Assembly (NCBI RefSeq): GCF_000564855.1
Contig: NZ_AYXG01000020.1
Coordinates: 43,011-107,010 of the forward strand
Length of the DNA stretch: 64,000 bases
DNA from: Actinokineospora spheciospongiae
GTDB taxonomy: Bacteria; Actinomycetota; Actinomycetes; Mycobacteriales; Pseudonocardiaceae
Direction of reading: 5' to 3'
Shown here: one piece after another, positions 45,150 through 55,383 of the stretch
Numbering within the stretch: the stretch's first letter is position 1
Layout of the letters: each line of letters begins with the position of its first letter
Translations under genes and position numbers: made by a program
Notes under the pieces: model-generated
What the model was told of the DNA's origin: nothing
Seen by the model: the letters and a program-made list of their open reading frames with translations, nothing else
Databases searched by the model: none

Positions 45150-48100
45150 GCAGAGCTGTCGAAATGGAGGCCGAGGAGCGGCGGGCGCTGCTCGCCGAGC
45201 TGCTGCGGCGCAGGTCCGAACAGGACAGCGCGGTCCCGCTGTCGTACGCGCAGCGGCGGCTGTGGTTCCTCGACCAGTTGCAGCCGGGCAGCGCGGTCTA
45301 CAACGTCCCGCTCGGCTACGACATCACCGGCCCGGTGCACGTCGGGGCGCTGGAACGGGCGTTGACCGAGGTGGTGCGGCGGCAGGAGGTCCTGCGCACC
45401 GCCTTCCGGTCGACCGGCGGCACGCCGCACCAGGTGGTGCTGCCGCCGGAGCCGGTGACCGTCCCCGTCGTCGACCTGACCGCCCCCGGCCGGTCGGCCG
45501 ACGAGGTGGCGCGCCTGGCCGACGAGGAGGCGGGTGCCCCGTTCGACCTGGTGGCGGGGCGGACCATCCGGGCCCGCCTGCTGCGCCTGGCCGAGCAGCG
45601 GCACCGCCTGCTGATCACCGTGCACCACCTCGCCTGCGACGCCTTCTCCGTGGGGGTGCTCGGCGAGGAGCTCGCGGTCCAGTACCGGGCCGCCCTGACC
45701 GGCCTGCCGCCGGGGGAGCCGGACCTGCCCATGCAGTACGCCGACTTCGCCGAGTGGCAGGACAGCGCGCTGGCCGGGCCCGAGCTGGACCGGCTGCTGG
45801 CGTACTGGAAGAACAGGCTGGCGGGTATGCCCACCCGGCACCTGCCCACCGACCACCCCCGCCCGCCGGTGCAGAGCTACCGGGGCGCCGCGCACACCTT
45901 CGAGCTGCCCGCGGACGCGGTCCAGCGGTTGGAGGAGCTGAGCAGGGCGGAGGGGGTGACCCTCTTCAGCGTCCTGCTCGCCGCCTTCGCGGTGCTGCTG
46001 CGGGCGCACGTCGGCGAGGACGAGGTCGTGGTCGGCACCCCGGTGTCCGGCCGGGAACGGCCCGAGCTGGCCGGGCTGATCGGGTTCTTCACCAACACCC
46101 TGGTGCTGCGCTGCGACCTCGCGGCGGGCCCCACGTTCCGGCAGCTCGTCCAGCGGCTGTGGACCGAGGTCCGGGGCGCGCTGGCGCACCAGGACCTGCC
46201 GTTCGAAAAGCTCGTCGAGGAACTGCACCCCGACCGCGACCTCGCCCAGAACCCGTTGTTCCAGGTGCTGTTCAGCTACCGGTACGAGGAGGAGGGCGCG
46301 GGGCTGTCCCTGGACGGCTGCGGGGTGCGCCAGGTGCTGGGCGACACCGGCACGGCGCGGTTCGACCTCACGCTGAGCCTCGCGCGCACCCCGGCCGGTG
46401 TCACGGGCAGGGTGGAGTACAGCACGGACCTGTTCGAGGCCGCGACCGCCGAGCGCATCGCCGCGCGGTACGCGCGGGTGGTGACCGCCGCCGCGCAGGA
46501 CCCGGACCGGCCCGTCGACCGGTTGGCCGCGCTGCCCGAGGACGAGCTGGCCACCCTGTCCGCCTGGCAGGTCGGCCCCCGGGCCGAGGTGGCCGAGGTC
46601 CTGGTGCACCGGGTGCTGGAGCGGCGGGCGGCCGCGACGCCCGACGCGGTCGCCGTGGTGGCCGCCGACGCCACCCTGACCTACCGCGAACTCGACGAGC
46701 GCGCCGAACTGCTCGCCCGCCAGTTGCGCCACCTCGGCGTGGCGGCGGACGAGCCGGTCGGCGTCCACCTCGGCCGCGGTTCCCTCCTGGTGGTCGCCCT
46801 GCTGGGCATCCTCAAGGCGGGTGCGGCGTACCTGCCGCTGGACCCCGGCTACCCGCGCGACCGGCTGGCGTTCATGGTGGGCGACGCCGGGGTGCGGCTG
46901 GTCGTGGCGGACGAGCGGTGGGCCGCCGCCGCCGGGCGGCTGGGCGCCGACCGGGTCGTGGTGCCCGACCCGACCGGGGTGCCGGACGTCGAGCCGGTGG
47001 CGGTCACGGCCGAGAACCTGGCGTACGTGATCTACACGTCCGGGTCCACCGGGCGGCCGAAGGGTGTCATGGTCACCCACCGGAACGCGGTCAACCTGTT
47101 CGCCGGGATGACCGAGGCCTTCGGTGCCGACGAGCCCGGCACCTGGCTCGCGGTGACCAGTGTGTCCTTCGACATCTCCGTGGTCGAGCTGCTGTGGGCG
47201 TTGGCGCACGGCCACCGGGTCGTGCTGCGCGGCGAGCCCCCCCGGGCGTCGGCCGCGCCCGCCGCCGGGTCGGCCGCGACCGACGCGGCCCGCACCCGTC
47301 CGATCGACTTCAGCCTGTTCTACTTCGGCAACGACTCGGAGGCGAACTCGGGCGACCGGTACCGGCTGCTGCTCGAGGGCGCGAAGTTCGCCGACCGCAA
47401 CGGTTTCACGGCCGTGTGGACCCCAGAGCGGCACTTCCACCGGTTCGGCGGGCTGTACCCGAACCCGTCGGTGGTGGCCGCCGCCGTCGCCGCCATCACC
47501 GAACGGGTCCAGGTGCGCGGGGGCAGCGTGGTGATGCCGTTGCACGACCCGCTGCGGGTCGCCGAGGAGTGGTCCGTCGTGGACAACCTGTCGGCGGGCC
47601 GGGTCGGCATCTCGCTGGCGTCCGGCTGGAACGCCAACGACTTCGCCCTCGCCCCGGACCGGTTCGACAAGCGCAAGCAGTTGATGATGGACGGCCTCGC
47701 CGAGGTCCGCCAGCTCTGGCGGGGCGAGACGGTGTCGCGCCGCAACGGGGTCGACGCAGAGGTCGAGGTCGGCGTGTTCCCCCGGCCCGTCCAGCAGGCG
47801 CTGCCGGTGTGGCTGACCAGCGCCAAGCACCCGGAGACCTTCCGGATGGCGGGTGAGGCGGGCACCGGTGTGCTCACCCACCTGCTCGGGCACGACCTGG
47901 AGGAACTGGCCGAGAAGATCGAGCTGTACCGGCGGACCTGGCGCGAACACGGGCACGGACCCGGCGACGGCCACGTGGCGGTCATGGTCCACACGTTCGT
48001 CGGCACCGACGTCGACGAGGTGCGGGAACTGGTCCGGGAGCCGCTGAGCCGGTACCTGGAGTCCTCCTTCGACCTGATCGCCTCGTTCGGCGCCACCACC

Positions 48101-49561
48101 GCCAGCGCCCAGGACTTCAAGTCGCTGGCCCCCCGGGAACTGCGCGAGCTGGTCGACCGGGCGTTCGACCGGTTCTTCGCCACCGCCAGCCTGCTCGGCA
48201 CACCGCAGGTCTGCGCCGACATGGTGGATCGGATGAAGGCCGTCGGCGTCGACGAGGTCGCCTGCCTGGTCGACTTCGGGGTCGACGAGCAGGCCGCGCT
48301 CGACGCGCTGACCCACCTCACCACCGTCCGGGAGATCACCGACGAGCGCCGGGCCGCCGCGCTGGCGGAGGCCGACGAGCAGCCGATCGCCGGGCAACTG
48401 CGCGACCACGGCGTGACGCACCTGCAGTGCACCCCGTCGCTGGCCCGCCTCCTGCTCACCGATCGGGACGCGCGGGCCGAACTGCCCCGGCTGCGCAGGC
48501 TGCTGGTGGGCGGCGAGGCGCTGCCCGCCGACCTGGCCCGCGTGCTCGACGACGCCGTGGGCGGCACCGTGCACAACATGTACGGGCCGACCGAGGCGAC
48601 GGTGTGGGCGACGACGGCCAGGGTCGAGCCGGGGGGCCCGGTGTCCATCGGGCGACCGCTGGCGAACGCGCGGGCCTACGTGGTCGACCGCGGGATGCGG
48701 CTGTGCCCGGTGGGCGTGCCCGGCGAGCTGCTGCTCGGCGGCGGCGGCGTGGCCCGCGGCTACCTCGACCGCGCCGGGACGACGGCCGAGCGCTTCCAGC
48801 CCGACCCGTTCGACCCGACGCCGGGCGCGCGGGTCTACCGGACGGGCGACCTGGCCCGCTGGGCACCCGACGGCGGCCTGGAGTTCCTCGGCAGGCTCGA
48901 CGACCAGGTGAAGCTGCACGGCCACCGGATCGAACTCGGCGAGGTCGAGACCGCGCTCGCCGAGCACCCGGACGTCCGCTCGGCGGTCGCGGTCATCCGG
49001 GGCGCGGGCGCCGAGCAGCGGATCGCCTGCCACTTCGTCCCGGCCGCCGGTCGCACCCCGACCGGTCCCGAGCTGCGCGCCTTCCTCACCACGCGGTTGC
49101 CCGCCTACATGGTGCCCGGCGCGTTCCACCCCATCGACGCGGTGCCGCTGACCCCCAACGGGAAGGTCGACCGCAGGGCGCTGCCCGAGGCACCGGGCGC
49201 GCGGCCGCAGAGCGCGTCGGCGTACGCGCCGCCGACGACCGCGACCGAGCGCCTGGTCGCCGACGTGTGGCAGGACGTCCTCGGCGTGGACGAGGTGGGC
49301 GTGGACGACAGCTTCTTCGACCTCGGCGGGAACTCGCTGCTCGTGGTGGTGGCCAGGGCCCGGCTGCTCGAACACCGCGACGGCGGGCTCTCGCTGGTGG
49401 ACATGTTCCGGTACCCGTCCGTGCGGGCACTGGCCGAAGCCATGGACCGCGAGCCGGACGAGAGGTCCGACGAGGCGGCAGGCGCGGGTGCCGCGCGGGG
49501 AGCGGCCCGCCGCGCCGCCGGGCGCGGTGCCGCGCGGCGCAGCACGAGGACGGGGGAGTGA
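45146..49561 (+). CDS. NRPS, C-A(monooxygenase insert)-PCP
   Basis: This 1471-residue protein has a C domain in which the active motif reads HHLACDA (from residue 160), the last Gly of HHxxxDG being Ala. The A domain has A3 [11 protein letters not shown] near 629 and A4 FDISVVELL near 675. At about 712-1065 it is interrupted by a luciferase-like flavin monooxygenase ([35 protein letters not shown]), the MupA/Atu3671 type. The A domain resumes with [10 protein letters not shown] near 1147, and the PCP has S1397. By-eye pocket residues DIVQLGMV(W)K resemble glycine codes. MtaG/MelG of the myxothiazol and melithiazol pathways have a monooxygenase at this place in a glycine module, where hydroxylation leads to a terminal amide. 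A basic Ala/Arg tail ends the protein. Confidence 0.9.
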   Translation: MSRAVEMEAEERRALLAELLRRRSEQDSAVPLSYAQRRLWFLDQLQPGSAVYNVPLGYDITGPVHVGALERALTEVVRRQEVLRTAFRSTGGTPHQVVLPPEPVTVPVVDLTAPGRSADEVARLADEEAGAPFDLVAGRTIRARLLRLAEQRHRLLITVHHLACDAFSVGVLGEELAVQYRAALTGLPPGEPDLPMQYADFAEWQDSALAGPELDRLLAYWKNRLAGMPTRHLPTDHPRPPVQSYRGAAHTFELPADAVQRLEELSRAEGVTLFSVLLAAFAVLLRAHVGEDEVVVGTPVSGRERPELAGLIGFFTNTLVLRCDLAAGPTFRQLVQRLWTEVRGALAHQDLPFEKLVEELHPDRDLAQNPLFQVLFSYRYEEEGAGLSLDGCGVRQVLGDTGTARFDLTLSLARTPAGVTGRVEYSTDLFEAATAERIAARYARVVTAAAQDPDRPVDRLAALPEDELATLSAWQVGPRAEVAEVLVHRVLERRAAATPDAVAVVAADATLTYRELDERAELLARQLRHLGVAADEPVGVHLGRGSLLVVALLGILKAGAAYLPLDPGYPRDRLAFMVGDAGVRLVVADERWAAAAGRLGADRVVVPDPTGVPDVEPVAVTAENLAYVIYTSGSTGRPKGVMVTHRNAVNLFAGMTEAFGADEPGTWLAVTSVSFDISVVELLWALAHGHRVVLRGEPPRASAAPAAGSAATDAARTRPIDFSLFYFGNDSEANSGDRYRLLLEGAKFADRNGFTAVWTPERHFHRFGGLYPNPSVVAAAVAAITERVQVRGGSVVMPLHDPLRVAEEWSVVDNLSAGRVGISLASGWNANDFALAPDRFDKRKQLMMDGLAEVRQLWRGETVSRRNGVDAEVEVGVFPRPVQQALPVWLTSAKHPETFRMAGEAGTGVLTHLLGHDLEELAEKIELYRRTWREHGHGPGDGHVAVMVHTFVGTDVDEVRELVREPLSRYLESSFDLIASFGATTASAQDFKSLAPRELRELVDRAFDRFFATASLLGTPQVCADMVDRMKAVGVDEVACLVDFGVDEQAALDALTHLTTVREITDERRAAALAEADEQPIAGQLRDHGVTHLQCTPSLARLLLTDRDARAELPRLRRLLVGGEALPADLARVLDDAVGGTVHNMYGPTEATVWATTARVEPGGPVSIGRPLANARAYVVDRGMRLCPVGVPGELLLGGGGVARGYLDRAGTTAERFQPDPFDPTPGARVYRTGDLARWAPDGGLEFLGRLDDQVKLHGHRIELGEVETALAEHPDVRSAVAVIRGAGAEQRIACHFVPAAGRTPTGPELRAFLTTRLPAYMVPGAFHPIDAVPLTPNGKVDRRALPEAPGARPQSASAYAPPTTATERLVADVWQDVLGVDEVGVDDSFFDLGGNSLLVVVARARLLEHRDGGLSLVDMFRYPSVRALAEAMDREPDERSDEAAGAGAARGAARRAAGRGAARRSTRTGE

Positions 49562-52038
49562 TGGCGGACGGCATGGACGGCGGCACGGAACCGATCGCGG
49601 TGGTCGGCCTCGCCGGGCGGTTGCCCGGCGCCGCCGACATCGACGAGTTCTGGCGCAACCAGCGCGACGGCGTCGAGTCGGTGACCAGGTTCAGCGCGCG
49701 GGAGCTGGTCGACGCCGGGTGGCCCGCGGAGATGGTGGCCCACCCCGACTACGTGCCCGCGGCCGCGGTCGTCCGCGACGGCGACCGGTTCGACGCGGAG
49801 TTCTTCGGCTACACCGCGCAGCAGGCGGAGATCAGCGACCCGCAGCAGCGGACCTTCGTCGAGTGCGTGTGGCACGCGCTGGAGGACACCGGGCACGACC
49901 CGTCGCGGTTCGACGGCGCCGTCGGCGTCTACGGGGGGTGCTTCGCCAACAAGTACCTGCCGCTGAACCTCCTGGCGAACGAGCGGTTCCGGCGGTCGAT
50001 GGCGGCCTTCTCCGCGCGCCCGTACAACGACAAGGACTTCCTCGCCACCCGGGCGGCGTACCTGTGCAACCTGCGCGGTCCCGCGATGACCGTGCAGACC
50101 GCGTGCTCCACCTCGCTCGTCGCCATCCATCTCGCGTGCCAGGCGCTGCTCGGCCACGAGTGCGACATGGCCCTGGCGGGCGCGGTGGCCCTGCCCATCC
50201 CGTTGATCGGCGGCTACCCGGTGGTCGCGGGCAGCATCTTCGCCCGCGACGGGCACTGCAGGCCGTTCGACGCCGCCGCGGGCGGGACCATCCCCGGGTA
50301 CGGCGTCGCGGTCGTGGCGCTGCGCAGGTTGAGCGACGCGATCGCCGACTCCGACAACATCCGCGCGGTGATCCTGGGCACGGCGGTCAACAACGACGGT
50401 TCGACGAAGTTCGGCTTCAGCGCGCCGAACATGCAGGCGCAGGCCGAGGTGATCGCCACCGCGCACGCGGTCGCGGGCGTGCCGTCGGAGACCATCGGCT
50501 ACGTCGAGGCGCACGGCACCGGCACCCCGCTCGGCGACCCGATCGAGGTGGCCGGGCTCACCAAGGCCTTCAACACCCGTGAACGCGGCTTCTGCGCGCT
50601 CGGTTCGGCCAAGGCCAACATCGGGCACCTGGACGCCGCCGCCGGGGTGGCGGGCTTCGCCAGGGCGGTGCTGGCCCTGGAGCACGGCGAGATCCCGCCG
50701 AGCATCAACTTCTCCACGCCCAACCCGGCGCTGGTGCTGGAGCGCACCCCGTTCTACGTGCCGACCACCGCCCGCCCCTGGACCAGGGGCGCGGCGCCGC
50801 GCCGGGCGGGCGTCAGCGCCTTCGGGGTCGGCGGCACCAACGCGCACGTGGTGCTCGAGGAGGCGCCCGCCCCGCGCCCCGCCGCGCCCCGCGCACGCGG
50901 ACCGCAGTTGATCGTGCTGTCCGCGCGCACCGGCAAGGCACTGGCGGACGCGGCCGACAACCTCGCGGGCCACCTGGACCGGCACGACGACGTGGACGTC
51001 GCCGACGTCGCCCACACCCTGCAGGTGGGCCGGTCCGGGTTCGCGCGCCGCGGGCACCTGGTGTGCGGCGACCGCGCCGAGGCGGTCGCCGCGCTCCGGG
51101 AACTGGCGCGGACCGCGGACGCGGGCGGCGGGGTGAACGCCCGGCAGGTGGTCTTCATGTTCCCCGGCAGCGCCTCGCACCGCCCGGGCGCCGCCGCGGA
51201 CGTCCACCGCGACGAACCGGTCTTCGCCGAGCAGGTGGACCGCTGCGCCGAACTGCTGCTGCCGCGGCTCGGGTACGACGTCCGCCCGCTGCTGTTCCCG
51301 CCCACCGGGGGTGATCGCGGCGCGGACGACCCGCGCGGTGTGGCCGCGGCGGTGTTCAGCCTGCAGTGGGCCCTCGCGCGGCTGTGGCAGTCGTGGGGCG
51401 TCGAACCCGCCGCGATGATCGGCCGGGGCGACGGCGAGTACGTGGCGGCCTGCCTGGCGGGCGTGGTCGACCTGGCCGACGCACTCGACGCCGCGGTCGC
51501 CAGGGCGGAGGTCGGCGCGGGTGCGGCGGGGTTCGCCGACCGGGTGGCGGGCTACGAGCCCAAGCCGCCGCAGGTGCCCTACATCTCCGGTGTGACCGGC
51601 ACCTGGATCGGCCCGGAGGAGGCCGTGGAGCCCGCCCACTGGGTCCGCCACCTGCACGAGCCGACCCGCTTCGACGACGGCCTGCGGGAGCTGGCCCGCC
51701 AACCCGGCCGGATTCTGCTGGAGGTGGGGCCGGGCAGCGCGCTGACCGAGGTCGTCACCCGGCAGGGGCCCGCACAGTTGGTGGCCGTGCCCTCGCTGCC
51801 GCCCGGGGGCGGGGACCGGTCCGACCGGGCCCACCTGCTCGACGCCGTCGGCAGGCTGTGGCAGTCCACCGTGGACATCGACTGGGCCGCCCTGCACGGG
51901 ACGTCGCGACCGCGGCGGGTGTCCCTGCCGGGCTACCCGTTCCAGCGGCGCCGGTACTGGATCGGACCCGACGCCGGGAGCTACGAGCCACTGGGTCTGG
52001 AGGAGACGTCATGGACAAGCCACTCATTTCCATCGTAG
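49561..52038 (+). CDS. PKS: ketosynthase plus degenerate acyltransferase
   Basis: This 825-residue protein has an intact KS with the C-H-H triad: C182 in TACSTS, H318 in EAHGTGT and H356 in NIGHLDAAAG. The following AT region (about 525-800) is damaged. The nucleophile elbow GHSxGE reads GRGDGE at 621-626, so the catalytic Ser is Gly and the His is Arg. The N-terminal FPGQGSQ reads FPGSASH. The part that normally holds the small subdomain between ARGRLM and the PYVSNVTG region is mostly absent. There is no KR and no ACP. The downstream genes make methoxymalonyl on a separate ACP, so the KS may condense with that directly (inference). It overlaps the NRPS stop by one base and fkbK by 28 bases. 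Confidence 0.9.
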   Translation: MADGMDGGTEPIAVVGLAGRLPGAADIDEFWRNQRDGVESVTRFSARELVDAGWPAEMVAHPDYVPAAAVVRDGDRFDAEFFGYTAQQAEISDPQQRTFVECVWHALEDTGHDPSRFDGAVGVYGGCFANKYLPLNLLANERFRRSMAAFSARPYNDKDFLATRAAYLCNLRGPAMTVQTACSTSLVAIHLACQALLGHECDMALAGAVALPIPLIGGYPVVAGSIFARDGHCRPFDAAAGGTIPGYGVAVVALRRLSDAIADSDNIRAVILGTAVNNDGSTKFGFSAPNMQAQAEVIATAHAVAGVPSETIGYVEAHGTGTPLGDPIEVAGLTKAFNTRERGFCALGSAKANIGHLDAAAGVAGFARAVLALEHGEIPPSINFSTPNPALVLERTPFYVPTTARPWTRGAAPRRAGVSAFGVGGTNAHVVLEEAPAPRPAAPRARGPQLIVLSARTGKALADAADNLAGHLDRHDDVDVADVAHTLQVGRSGFARRGHLVCGDRAEAVAALRELARTADAGGGVNARQVVFMFPGSASHRPGAAADVHRDEPVFAEQVDRCAELLLPRLGYDVRPLLFPPTGGDRGADDPRGVAAAVFSLQWALARLWQSWGVEPAAMIGRGDGEYVAACLAGVVDLADALDAAVARAEVGAGAAGFADRVAGYEPKPPQVPYISGVTGTWIGPEEAVEPAHWVRHLHEPTRFDDGLRELARQPGRILLEVGPGSALTEVVTRQGPAQLVAVPSLPPGGGDRSDRAHLLDAVGRLWQSTVDIDWAALHGTSRPRRVSLPGYPFQRRRYWIGPDAGSYEPLGLEETSWTSHSFPS

Positions 52039-52865
52039 GCGCCGGTGTCATGGGCACCGGGATCTCGACGCTCGTCGTCGGGCACGGGTTGCCCGTCGTC
52101 CTGGTCGACGTGGACGAGGGCGTGCTGGACCGCGCCCGCGCGGCGATCACCACCGGGCTGCGGCACGCGCGGTTGACGGGTGCGCTGCCCGCCGGGTGCC
52201 CCCCGGCGGAACTGCGCACGGCGCTGTCGCTGGACGACGCGTCGGGGGCGACGGCGGTCATCGAGGCGGTCACCGAACACCCCGACCGCAAGCGGGAGGT
52301 GCTCGCGGGCATCTCGTCGCTGGTCCGGCCGGGGACCCCGGTCATCTCCAACACCTCCGGCATCCCCATCGACGAGATGGCCGACTGGGTGGACCGCCCG
52401 GGTGAGCTCATCGGCACGCACTTCATGAACCCCGCGTACCTGATCTCCATGGTCGAGGTGATCCGCGGGCCGCGCACCGCGGACGGGACCGTCGAGTCGG
52501 TCCTCGGGCTGCTGGCCCGGATCGGCAGGCGGGCGGTGGTGGTCCGGGACGCGCCCGGGTTCGTCACCAGCAGGCTCCTGCACCCGATGATCAACGACGC
52601 CGCGCAGGTGGTCAGCGCGGGCACCGCCACCGTCGAGGACGTGGACACCCTGATGCAGGGCTGCCTCGGCCACCCCACGGGTCCGCTGCGCACCGCGGAC
52701 CTGATCGGCATCGACAACCTCGTCGACGCCCTGCGGGCGCTGCACGCCCGCACGGGCGACGAGCGGTGCCGACCCAGCGAGCTGCTGCTGGACAAGGTCC
52801 GGCGGGGCGAACTCGGCCGAAAGAGCGGTCGGGGCTTCTACGTCTACAGTGAGGCACAGAGATGA
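52011..52865 (+). CDS. fkbK: 3-hydroxyacyl dehydrogenase of methoxymalonyl-ACP biosynthesis (FkbK type)
   Basis: This 284-residue NAD-dependent dehydrogenase has the Rossmann motif SIVGAGVMGTG (G10-x-G12-x-x-G15), NTSGIP at the active-site serine region, and GTHFMNPAYL with the catalytic histidine. The GHPTGPLRTADLIG C-terminal motif is typical of 3-hydroxyacyl-CoA dehydrogenases. In the methoxymalonyl pathway this type oxidises the 3-hydroxyl of glyceryl-ACP. It sits in the FkbK-J-I-H gene set. The ATG at 52011 lies inside the PKS gene end, preceded by GGAGGAG, so translation is coupled. Confidence 0.88.
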   Translation: MDKPLISIVGAGVMGTGISTLVVGHGLPVVLVDVDEGVLDRARAAITTGLRHARLTGALPAGCPPAELRTALSLDDASGATAVIEAVTEHPDRKREVLAGISSLVRPGTPVISNTSGIPIDEMADWVDRPGELIGTHFMNPAYLISMVEVIRGPRTADGTVESVLGLLARIGRRAVVVRDAPGFVTSRLLHPMINDAAQVVSAGTATVEDVDTLMQGCLGHPTGPLRTADLIGIDNLVDALRALHARTGDERCRPSELLLDKVRRGELGRKSGRGFYVYSEAQR

Positions 52866-53158
52866 TCCCGGAACAGCAGACCGACAGGGCGCCCCTCAAC
52901 ACGGACGTCGTCATCGACGAGATCACCCGGTTCGTGGCCGAGCAGACCAGGACCACCCCGGACGCGGACCAGGACCTGTTCGCCACCGGGCTCGCCAACT
53001 CCATGTTCGCCATGCAGCTCGTCGTGTTCCTGGAACAGGCCTTCGCCGTGACGGTCGCCGGACCGGACCTGCAGCTCTTCAACTTCTCGACGGTCAAGAG
53101 CATGGCCACGCTCGTCGGCAGGCTCCAGGCGGAGTCCGCCGCCGACGGCGATGTCTGA
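52862..53158 (+). CDS. fkbJ: Stand-alone acyl carrier protein for methoxymalonyl (FkbJ type)
   Basis: This 98-residue carrier protein has the attachment serine S47 in GLANSMFAMQLVVFLEQ (N-S-M in place of the usual D-S-L), then a hydrophobic helix and FNFSTVKSMATLV. It overlaps the dehydrogenase (ATGA) and the acyl-CoA dehydrogenase (8 bases). In the FK520-type pathway this protein carries the glyceryl, hydroxymalonyl and methoxymalonyl units. Because the PKS protein here lacks any ACP, this is the only carrier next to the KS. Confidence 0.9.
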   Translation: MIPEQQTDRAPLNTDVVIDEITRFVAEQTRTTPDADQDLFATGLANSMFAMQLVVFLEQAFAVTVAGPDLQLFNFSTVKSMATLVGRLQAESAADGDV

Positions 53159-54278
53159 CGGGCCCACCCACGAGGACGCGGACACCTGGCGGTCCGTCCG
53201 GGACAACGCCGGTTCGTGGGACCTCGCGGGCGAGATCCCACGAACCGTCCTCAGTGGACTGGGCGCCGCCGGGGTCCTCTGCGCGGAGGTGCAGAAGCAG
53301 TACGGCGGACTCGGCATGGGCAGCCTGGAGAGCGGGGCGCTCACCGCCCGCGTCGGCAGCCTGTGCAGTTCGCTGCGCAGCGTGATGACCTCGCAGGGCA
53401 TGGCGGCGTGGACCATCCACCGCATGGGCACCCGCGAGCAGCGGGCCGCGTTCCTGCCGCAGCTCACCGGGGGGCGGCTCGCGGCCGTCGCCTTCAGCGA
53501 GCCGGAGGCGGGCAGCGACCTCGACGCGATGGGCACCGAGGTGCGGTTCGTCGACGACGCGGTGGTCGTCGACGGCAGCAAGACGTGGATCACCGCCGCC
53601 GCCTACGCCGACCTGATCGTCGTCGTCGGGAAGGTGGGCGACAACGCGGCGGCGGTGGTGGTGCCGACGGACACCGAGGGCGTCACGGTCGAGAAGGTCC
53701 CGCACCCGCTGGGCTGCCGCGCCGCCGGGCACGCGCGCGTCCGGCTCGACGGCGTGCGCCTGCCCGCCGCGAACGTCCTCGGCGGCTCCGGGCAGTCGTT
53801 GCCGTTCCTGATCACGACGGCACTGGCCTACGGCCGGATGTCGGTGGCGTGGGGCTGCGTCGGAATCCTGCGCGGCTGCCTCGACGCGGTGACCCGGCAC
53901 GCGAGGTCGCGCAGGCAGTTCGGCAAACCGATCGCCGAACACCAGCTCGTGGCCCGCATGGTCGCCGAGATCTACGCCGCGGAGCGGGTCGCCACCGCGG
54001 TGTGCGGGCACGCGGGCGAGTGCTGGGAGTCGGGTTCGCCGGAGGTCGTGATCGCCACCGTGCTGGCCAAGCACGTGAGCGCGACCCAGGCCGTGCGCGG
54101 GGCCGCGTCCGCCGTGCAGGTCATGGCGTCGGCGGGCGCCTCGGACGGGCACGTGGTCGCCCGCGCCTACCGGGACGCGAAGCTGATGGAGATCATCGAG
54201 GGCAGCAGCGAGATCTGCCAGCTCGAGCTGGCCAGGCACGCCCTGGCGACCGCGAACACCACAGACCGGCAACCGTGA
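53151..54278 (+). CDS. fkbI: Acyl-CoA/ACP dehydrogenase of methoxymalonyl biosynthesis (FkbI type)
   Basis: This 375-residue flavoprotein has the acyl-CoA dehydrogenase plan: AAVAFSEPEAGSDLDAMGTEV for FAD binding, SKTWITAA, GRMSVAWGCVGI, RRQFGKPIAEHQ, and the C-terminal EIIEGSSEICQLELARHAL. The family's catalytic base position falls in the IIEGSSE segment. In the methoxymalonyl pathway it oxidises the carrier-bound intermediate. It overlaps the ACP gene by 8 bases, and 16 bases separate it from fkbH. Confidence 0.9.
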   Translation: MSDGPTHEDADTWRSVRDNAGSWDLAGEIPRTVLSGLGAAGVLCAEVQKQYGGLGMGSLESGALTARVGSLCSSLRSVMTSQGMAAWTIHRMGTREQRAAFLPQLTGGRLAAVAFSEPEAGSDLDAMGTEVRFVDDAVVVDGSKTWITAAAYADLIVVVGKVGDNAAAVVVPTDTEGVTVEKVPHPLGCRAAGHARVRLDGVRLPAANVLGGSGQSLPFLITTALAYGRMSVAWGCVGILRGCLDAVTRHARSRRQFGKPIAEHQLVARMVAEIYAAERVATAVCGHAGECWESGSPEVVIATVLAKHVSATQAVRGAASAVQVMASAGASDGHVVARAYRDAKLMEIIEGSSEICQLELARHALATANTTDRQP

Positions 54279-54294
54279 GCCCCGAGGGGGAGTT

Positions 54295-55383
54295 GTGACC
54301 GATCCGGTGACCACCGTCAAGTGCGTCGTCTGGGACCTGGACAACACGCTGTGGAAGGGCGTCCTGCTCGAGGACGGCGACGTGGTCCTCAACGAGCACG
54401 TCCTCGACACCATCACCGCCCTCGACGCCCGCGGCGTCCTGCAGGCCGTCGCCAGCAAGAACGACCACGAACCGGCCTGGCAGCGCCTGGAGGAGCTGGG
54501 CGTCGCCGAGTACTTCGTGGCGGCCAGGATCGGGTGGGGCCCGAAGTCGGCGTCGGTGCGGGCGATCGCCGACGAGCTGGAGTTCGCGCTCACCACCATC
54601 GCCTTCGTCGACGACCAGCCCGCGGAACGCGCCGAGGTGGCCTTCCACCTGCCGCAGGTGCGTTGCCACCCGGCCGAGGCGATCCCCGAGCTGCTGTCGC
54701 TGCCCGAGTACAACCCGCCCACGGTGACGGTCGACTCGCGCCGCCGCCGCCAGTCCTACCAGGCGAACGCACGGCGCCGGGCTGAGCAGGAGTCGTTCGA
54801 CGGGCCGTCGGAGGAGTTCCTGCGCTCGCTGGACCTGGTGATGGAGATCAACCGCGCCACCACCGACGACCTGTCCAGGATGGAGGAGTTGACCCTGCGC
54901 ACCAGCCAGATGAACGCGACCGGTGTGCACTACTCCGACGCGGACCTGCGCGCACTCCTGGACGACGCCCGGCACGAGGTCCTCGCGGTGACGATGGGCG
55001 ACCGCTTCGGCCCGCACGGCGCGGTCGGCGTCGCGCTCCTGGAAACCGGTCCGGCGGTGTGGCACCTGAAGCTGCTGGCCACCTCCTGCCGGGTCGTGTC
55101 CTTCGGCGCGGGCGCCACCGTGCTGAACTGGTTGATCAGCGAGGCGGCGGCGGCGGGCGCCCACCTGGTCGCCGACTTCCGGCCGACCGCGCGCAACCGG
55201 ATCATGGAGGTCGCGTACCGGTTCACCGGGTTCACCGAGGAGTACTGCGCCTGCCTCGGTGAACTGCGGCGGGCGGGCGACGGGGAAACGCAACGACTGC
55301 ACATCACGCCCGCACCGAGGCCCGCCCCCGACACGCTGCGCCTCACCGCCGTCCGGCTGGGCCGTGTTCCGGATGCGGTGTAG
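54295..55383 (+). CDS. fkbH: FkbH-type HAD-family glyceryl-ACP synthase
   Basis: This 362-residue protein has an N-terminal HAD phosphatase fold (VVWDLDNTLWKG with D14 and D16; AVASKNDHE; VDDQPAERAEV) and a C-terminal acetyltransferase-like part (MNATGVHYSDADLRALL, LLATSCRVVSFGAGATVLNWL). FkbH proteins bind 1,3-bisphosphoglycerate, dephosphorylate it and load the glyceryl group onto the ACP. This is the first step of methoxymalonyl-ACP formation and defines the pathway. The GTG at 54295 follows GAGGGGGA at a few bases. Confidence 0.93.
   Translation: MTDPVTTVKCVVWDLDNTLWKGVLLEDGDVVLNEHVLDTITALDARGVLQAVASKNDHEPAWQRLEELGVAEYFVAARIGWGPKSASVRAIADELEFALTTIAFVDDQPAERAEVAFHLPQVRCHPAEAIPELLSLPEYNPPTVTVDSRRRRQSYQANARRRAEQESFDGPSEEFLRSLDLVMEINRATTDDLSRMEELTLRTSQMNATGVHYSDADLRALLDDARHEVLAVTMGDRFGPHGAVGVALLETGPAVWHLKLLATSCRVVSFGAGATVLNWLISEAAAAGAHLVADFRPTARNRIMEVAYRFTGFTEEYCACLGELRRAGDGETQRLHITPAPRPAPDTLRLTAVRLGRVPDAV

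Noticed and set aside
39981..49375. Very long open frames on the minus strand opposite the NRPS genes (over 1400 codons each)
   Set aside because: They are antisense shadows caused by the G/C-ending codons of the NRPS genes. They are His/Arg/Gly/Pro-rich with no recognisable domains or ribosome-binding sites.
49561..52038. Reading the AT as an active methoxymalonyl-specific domain
   Set aside because: The nucleophile Ser and its neighbouring His are replaced (GRGDGE) and much of the small subdomain is missing, so transfer activity is unlikely.
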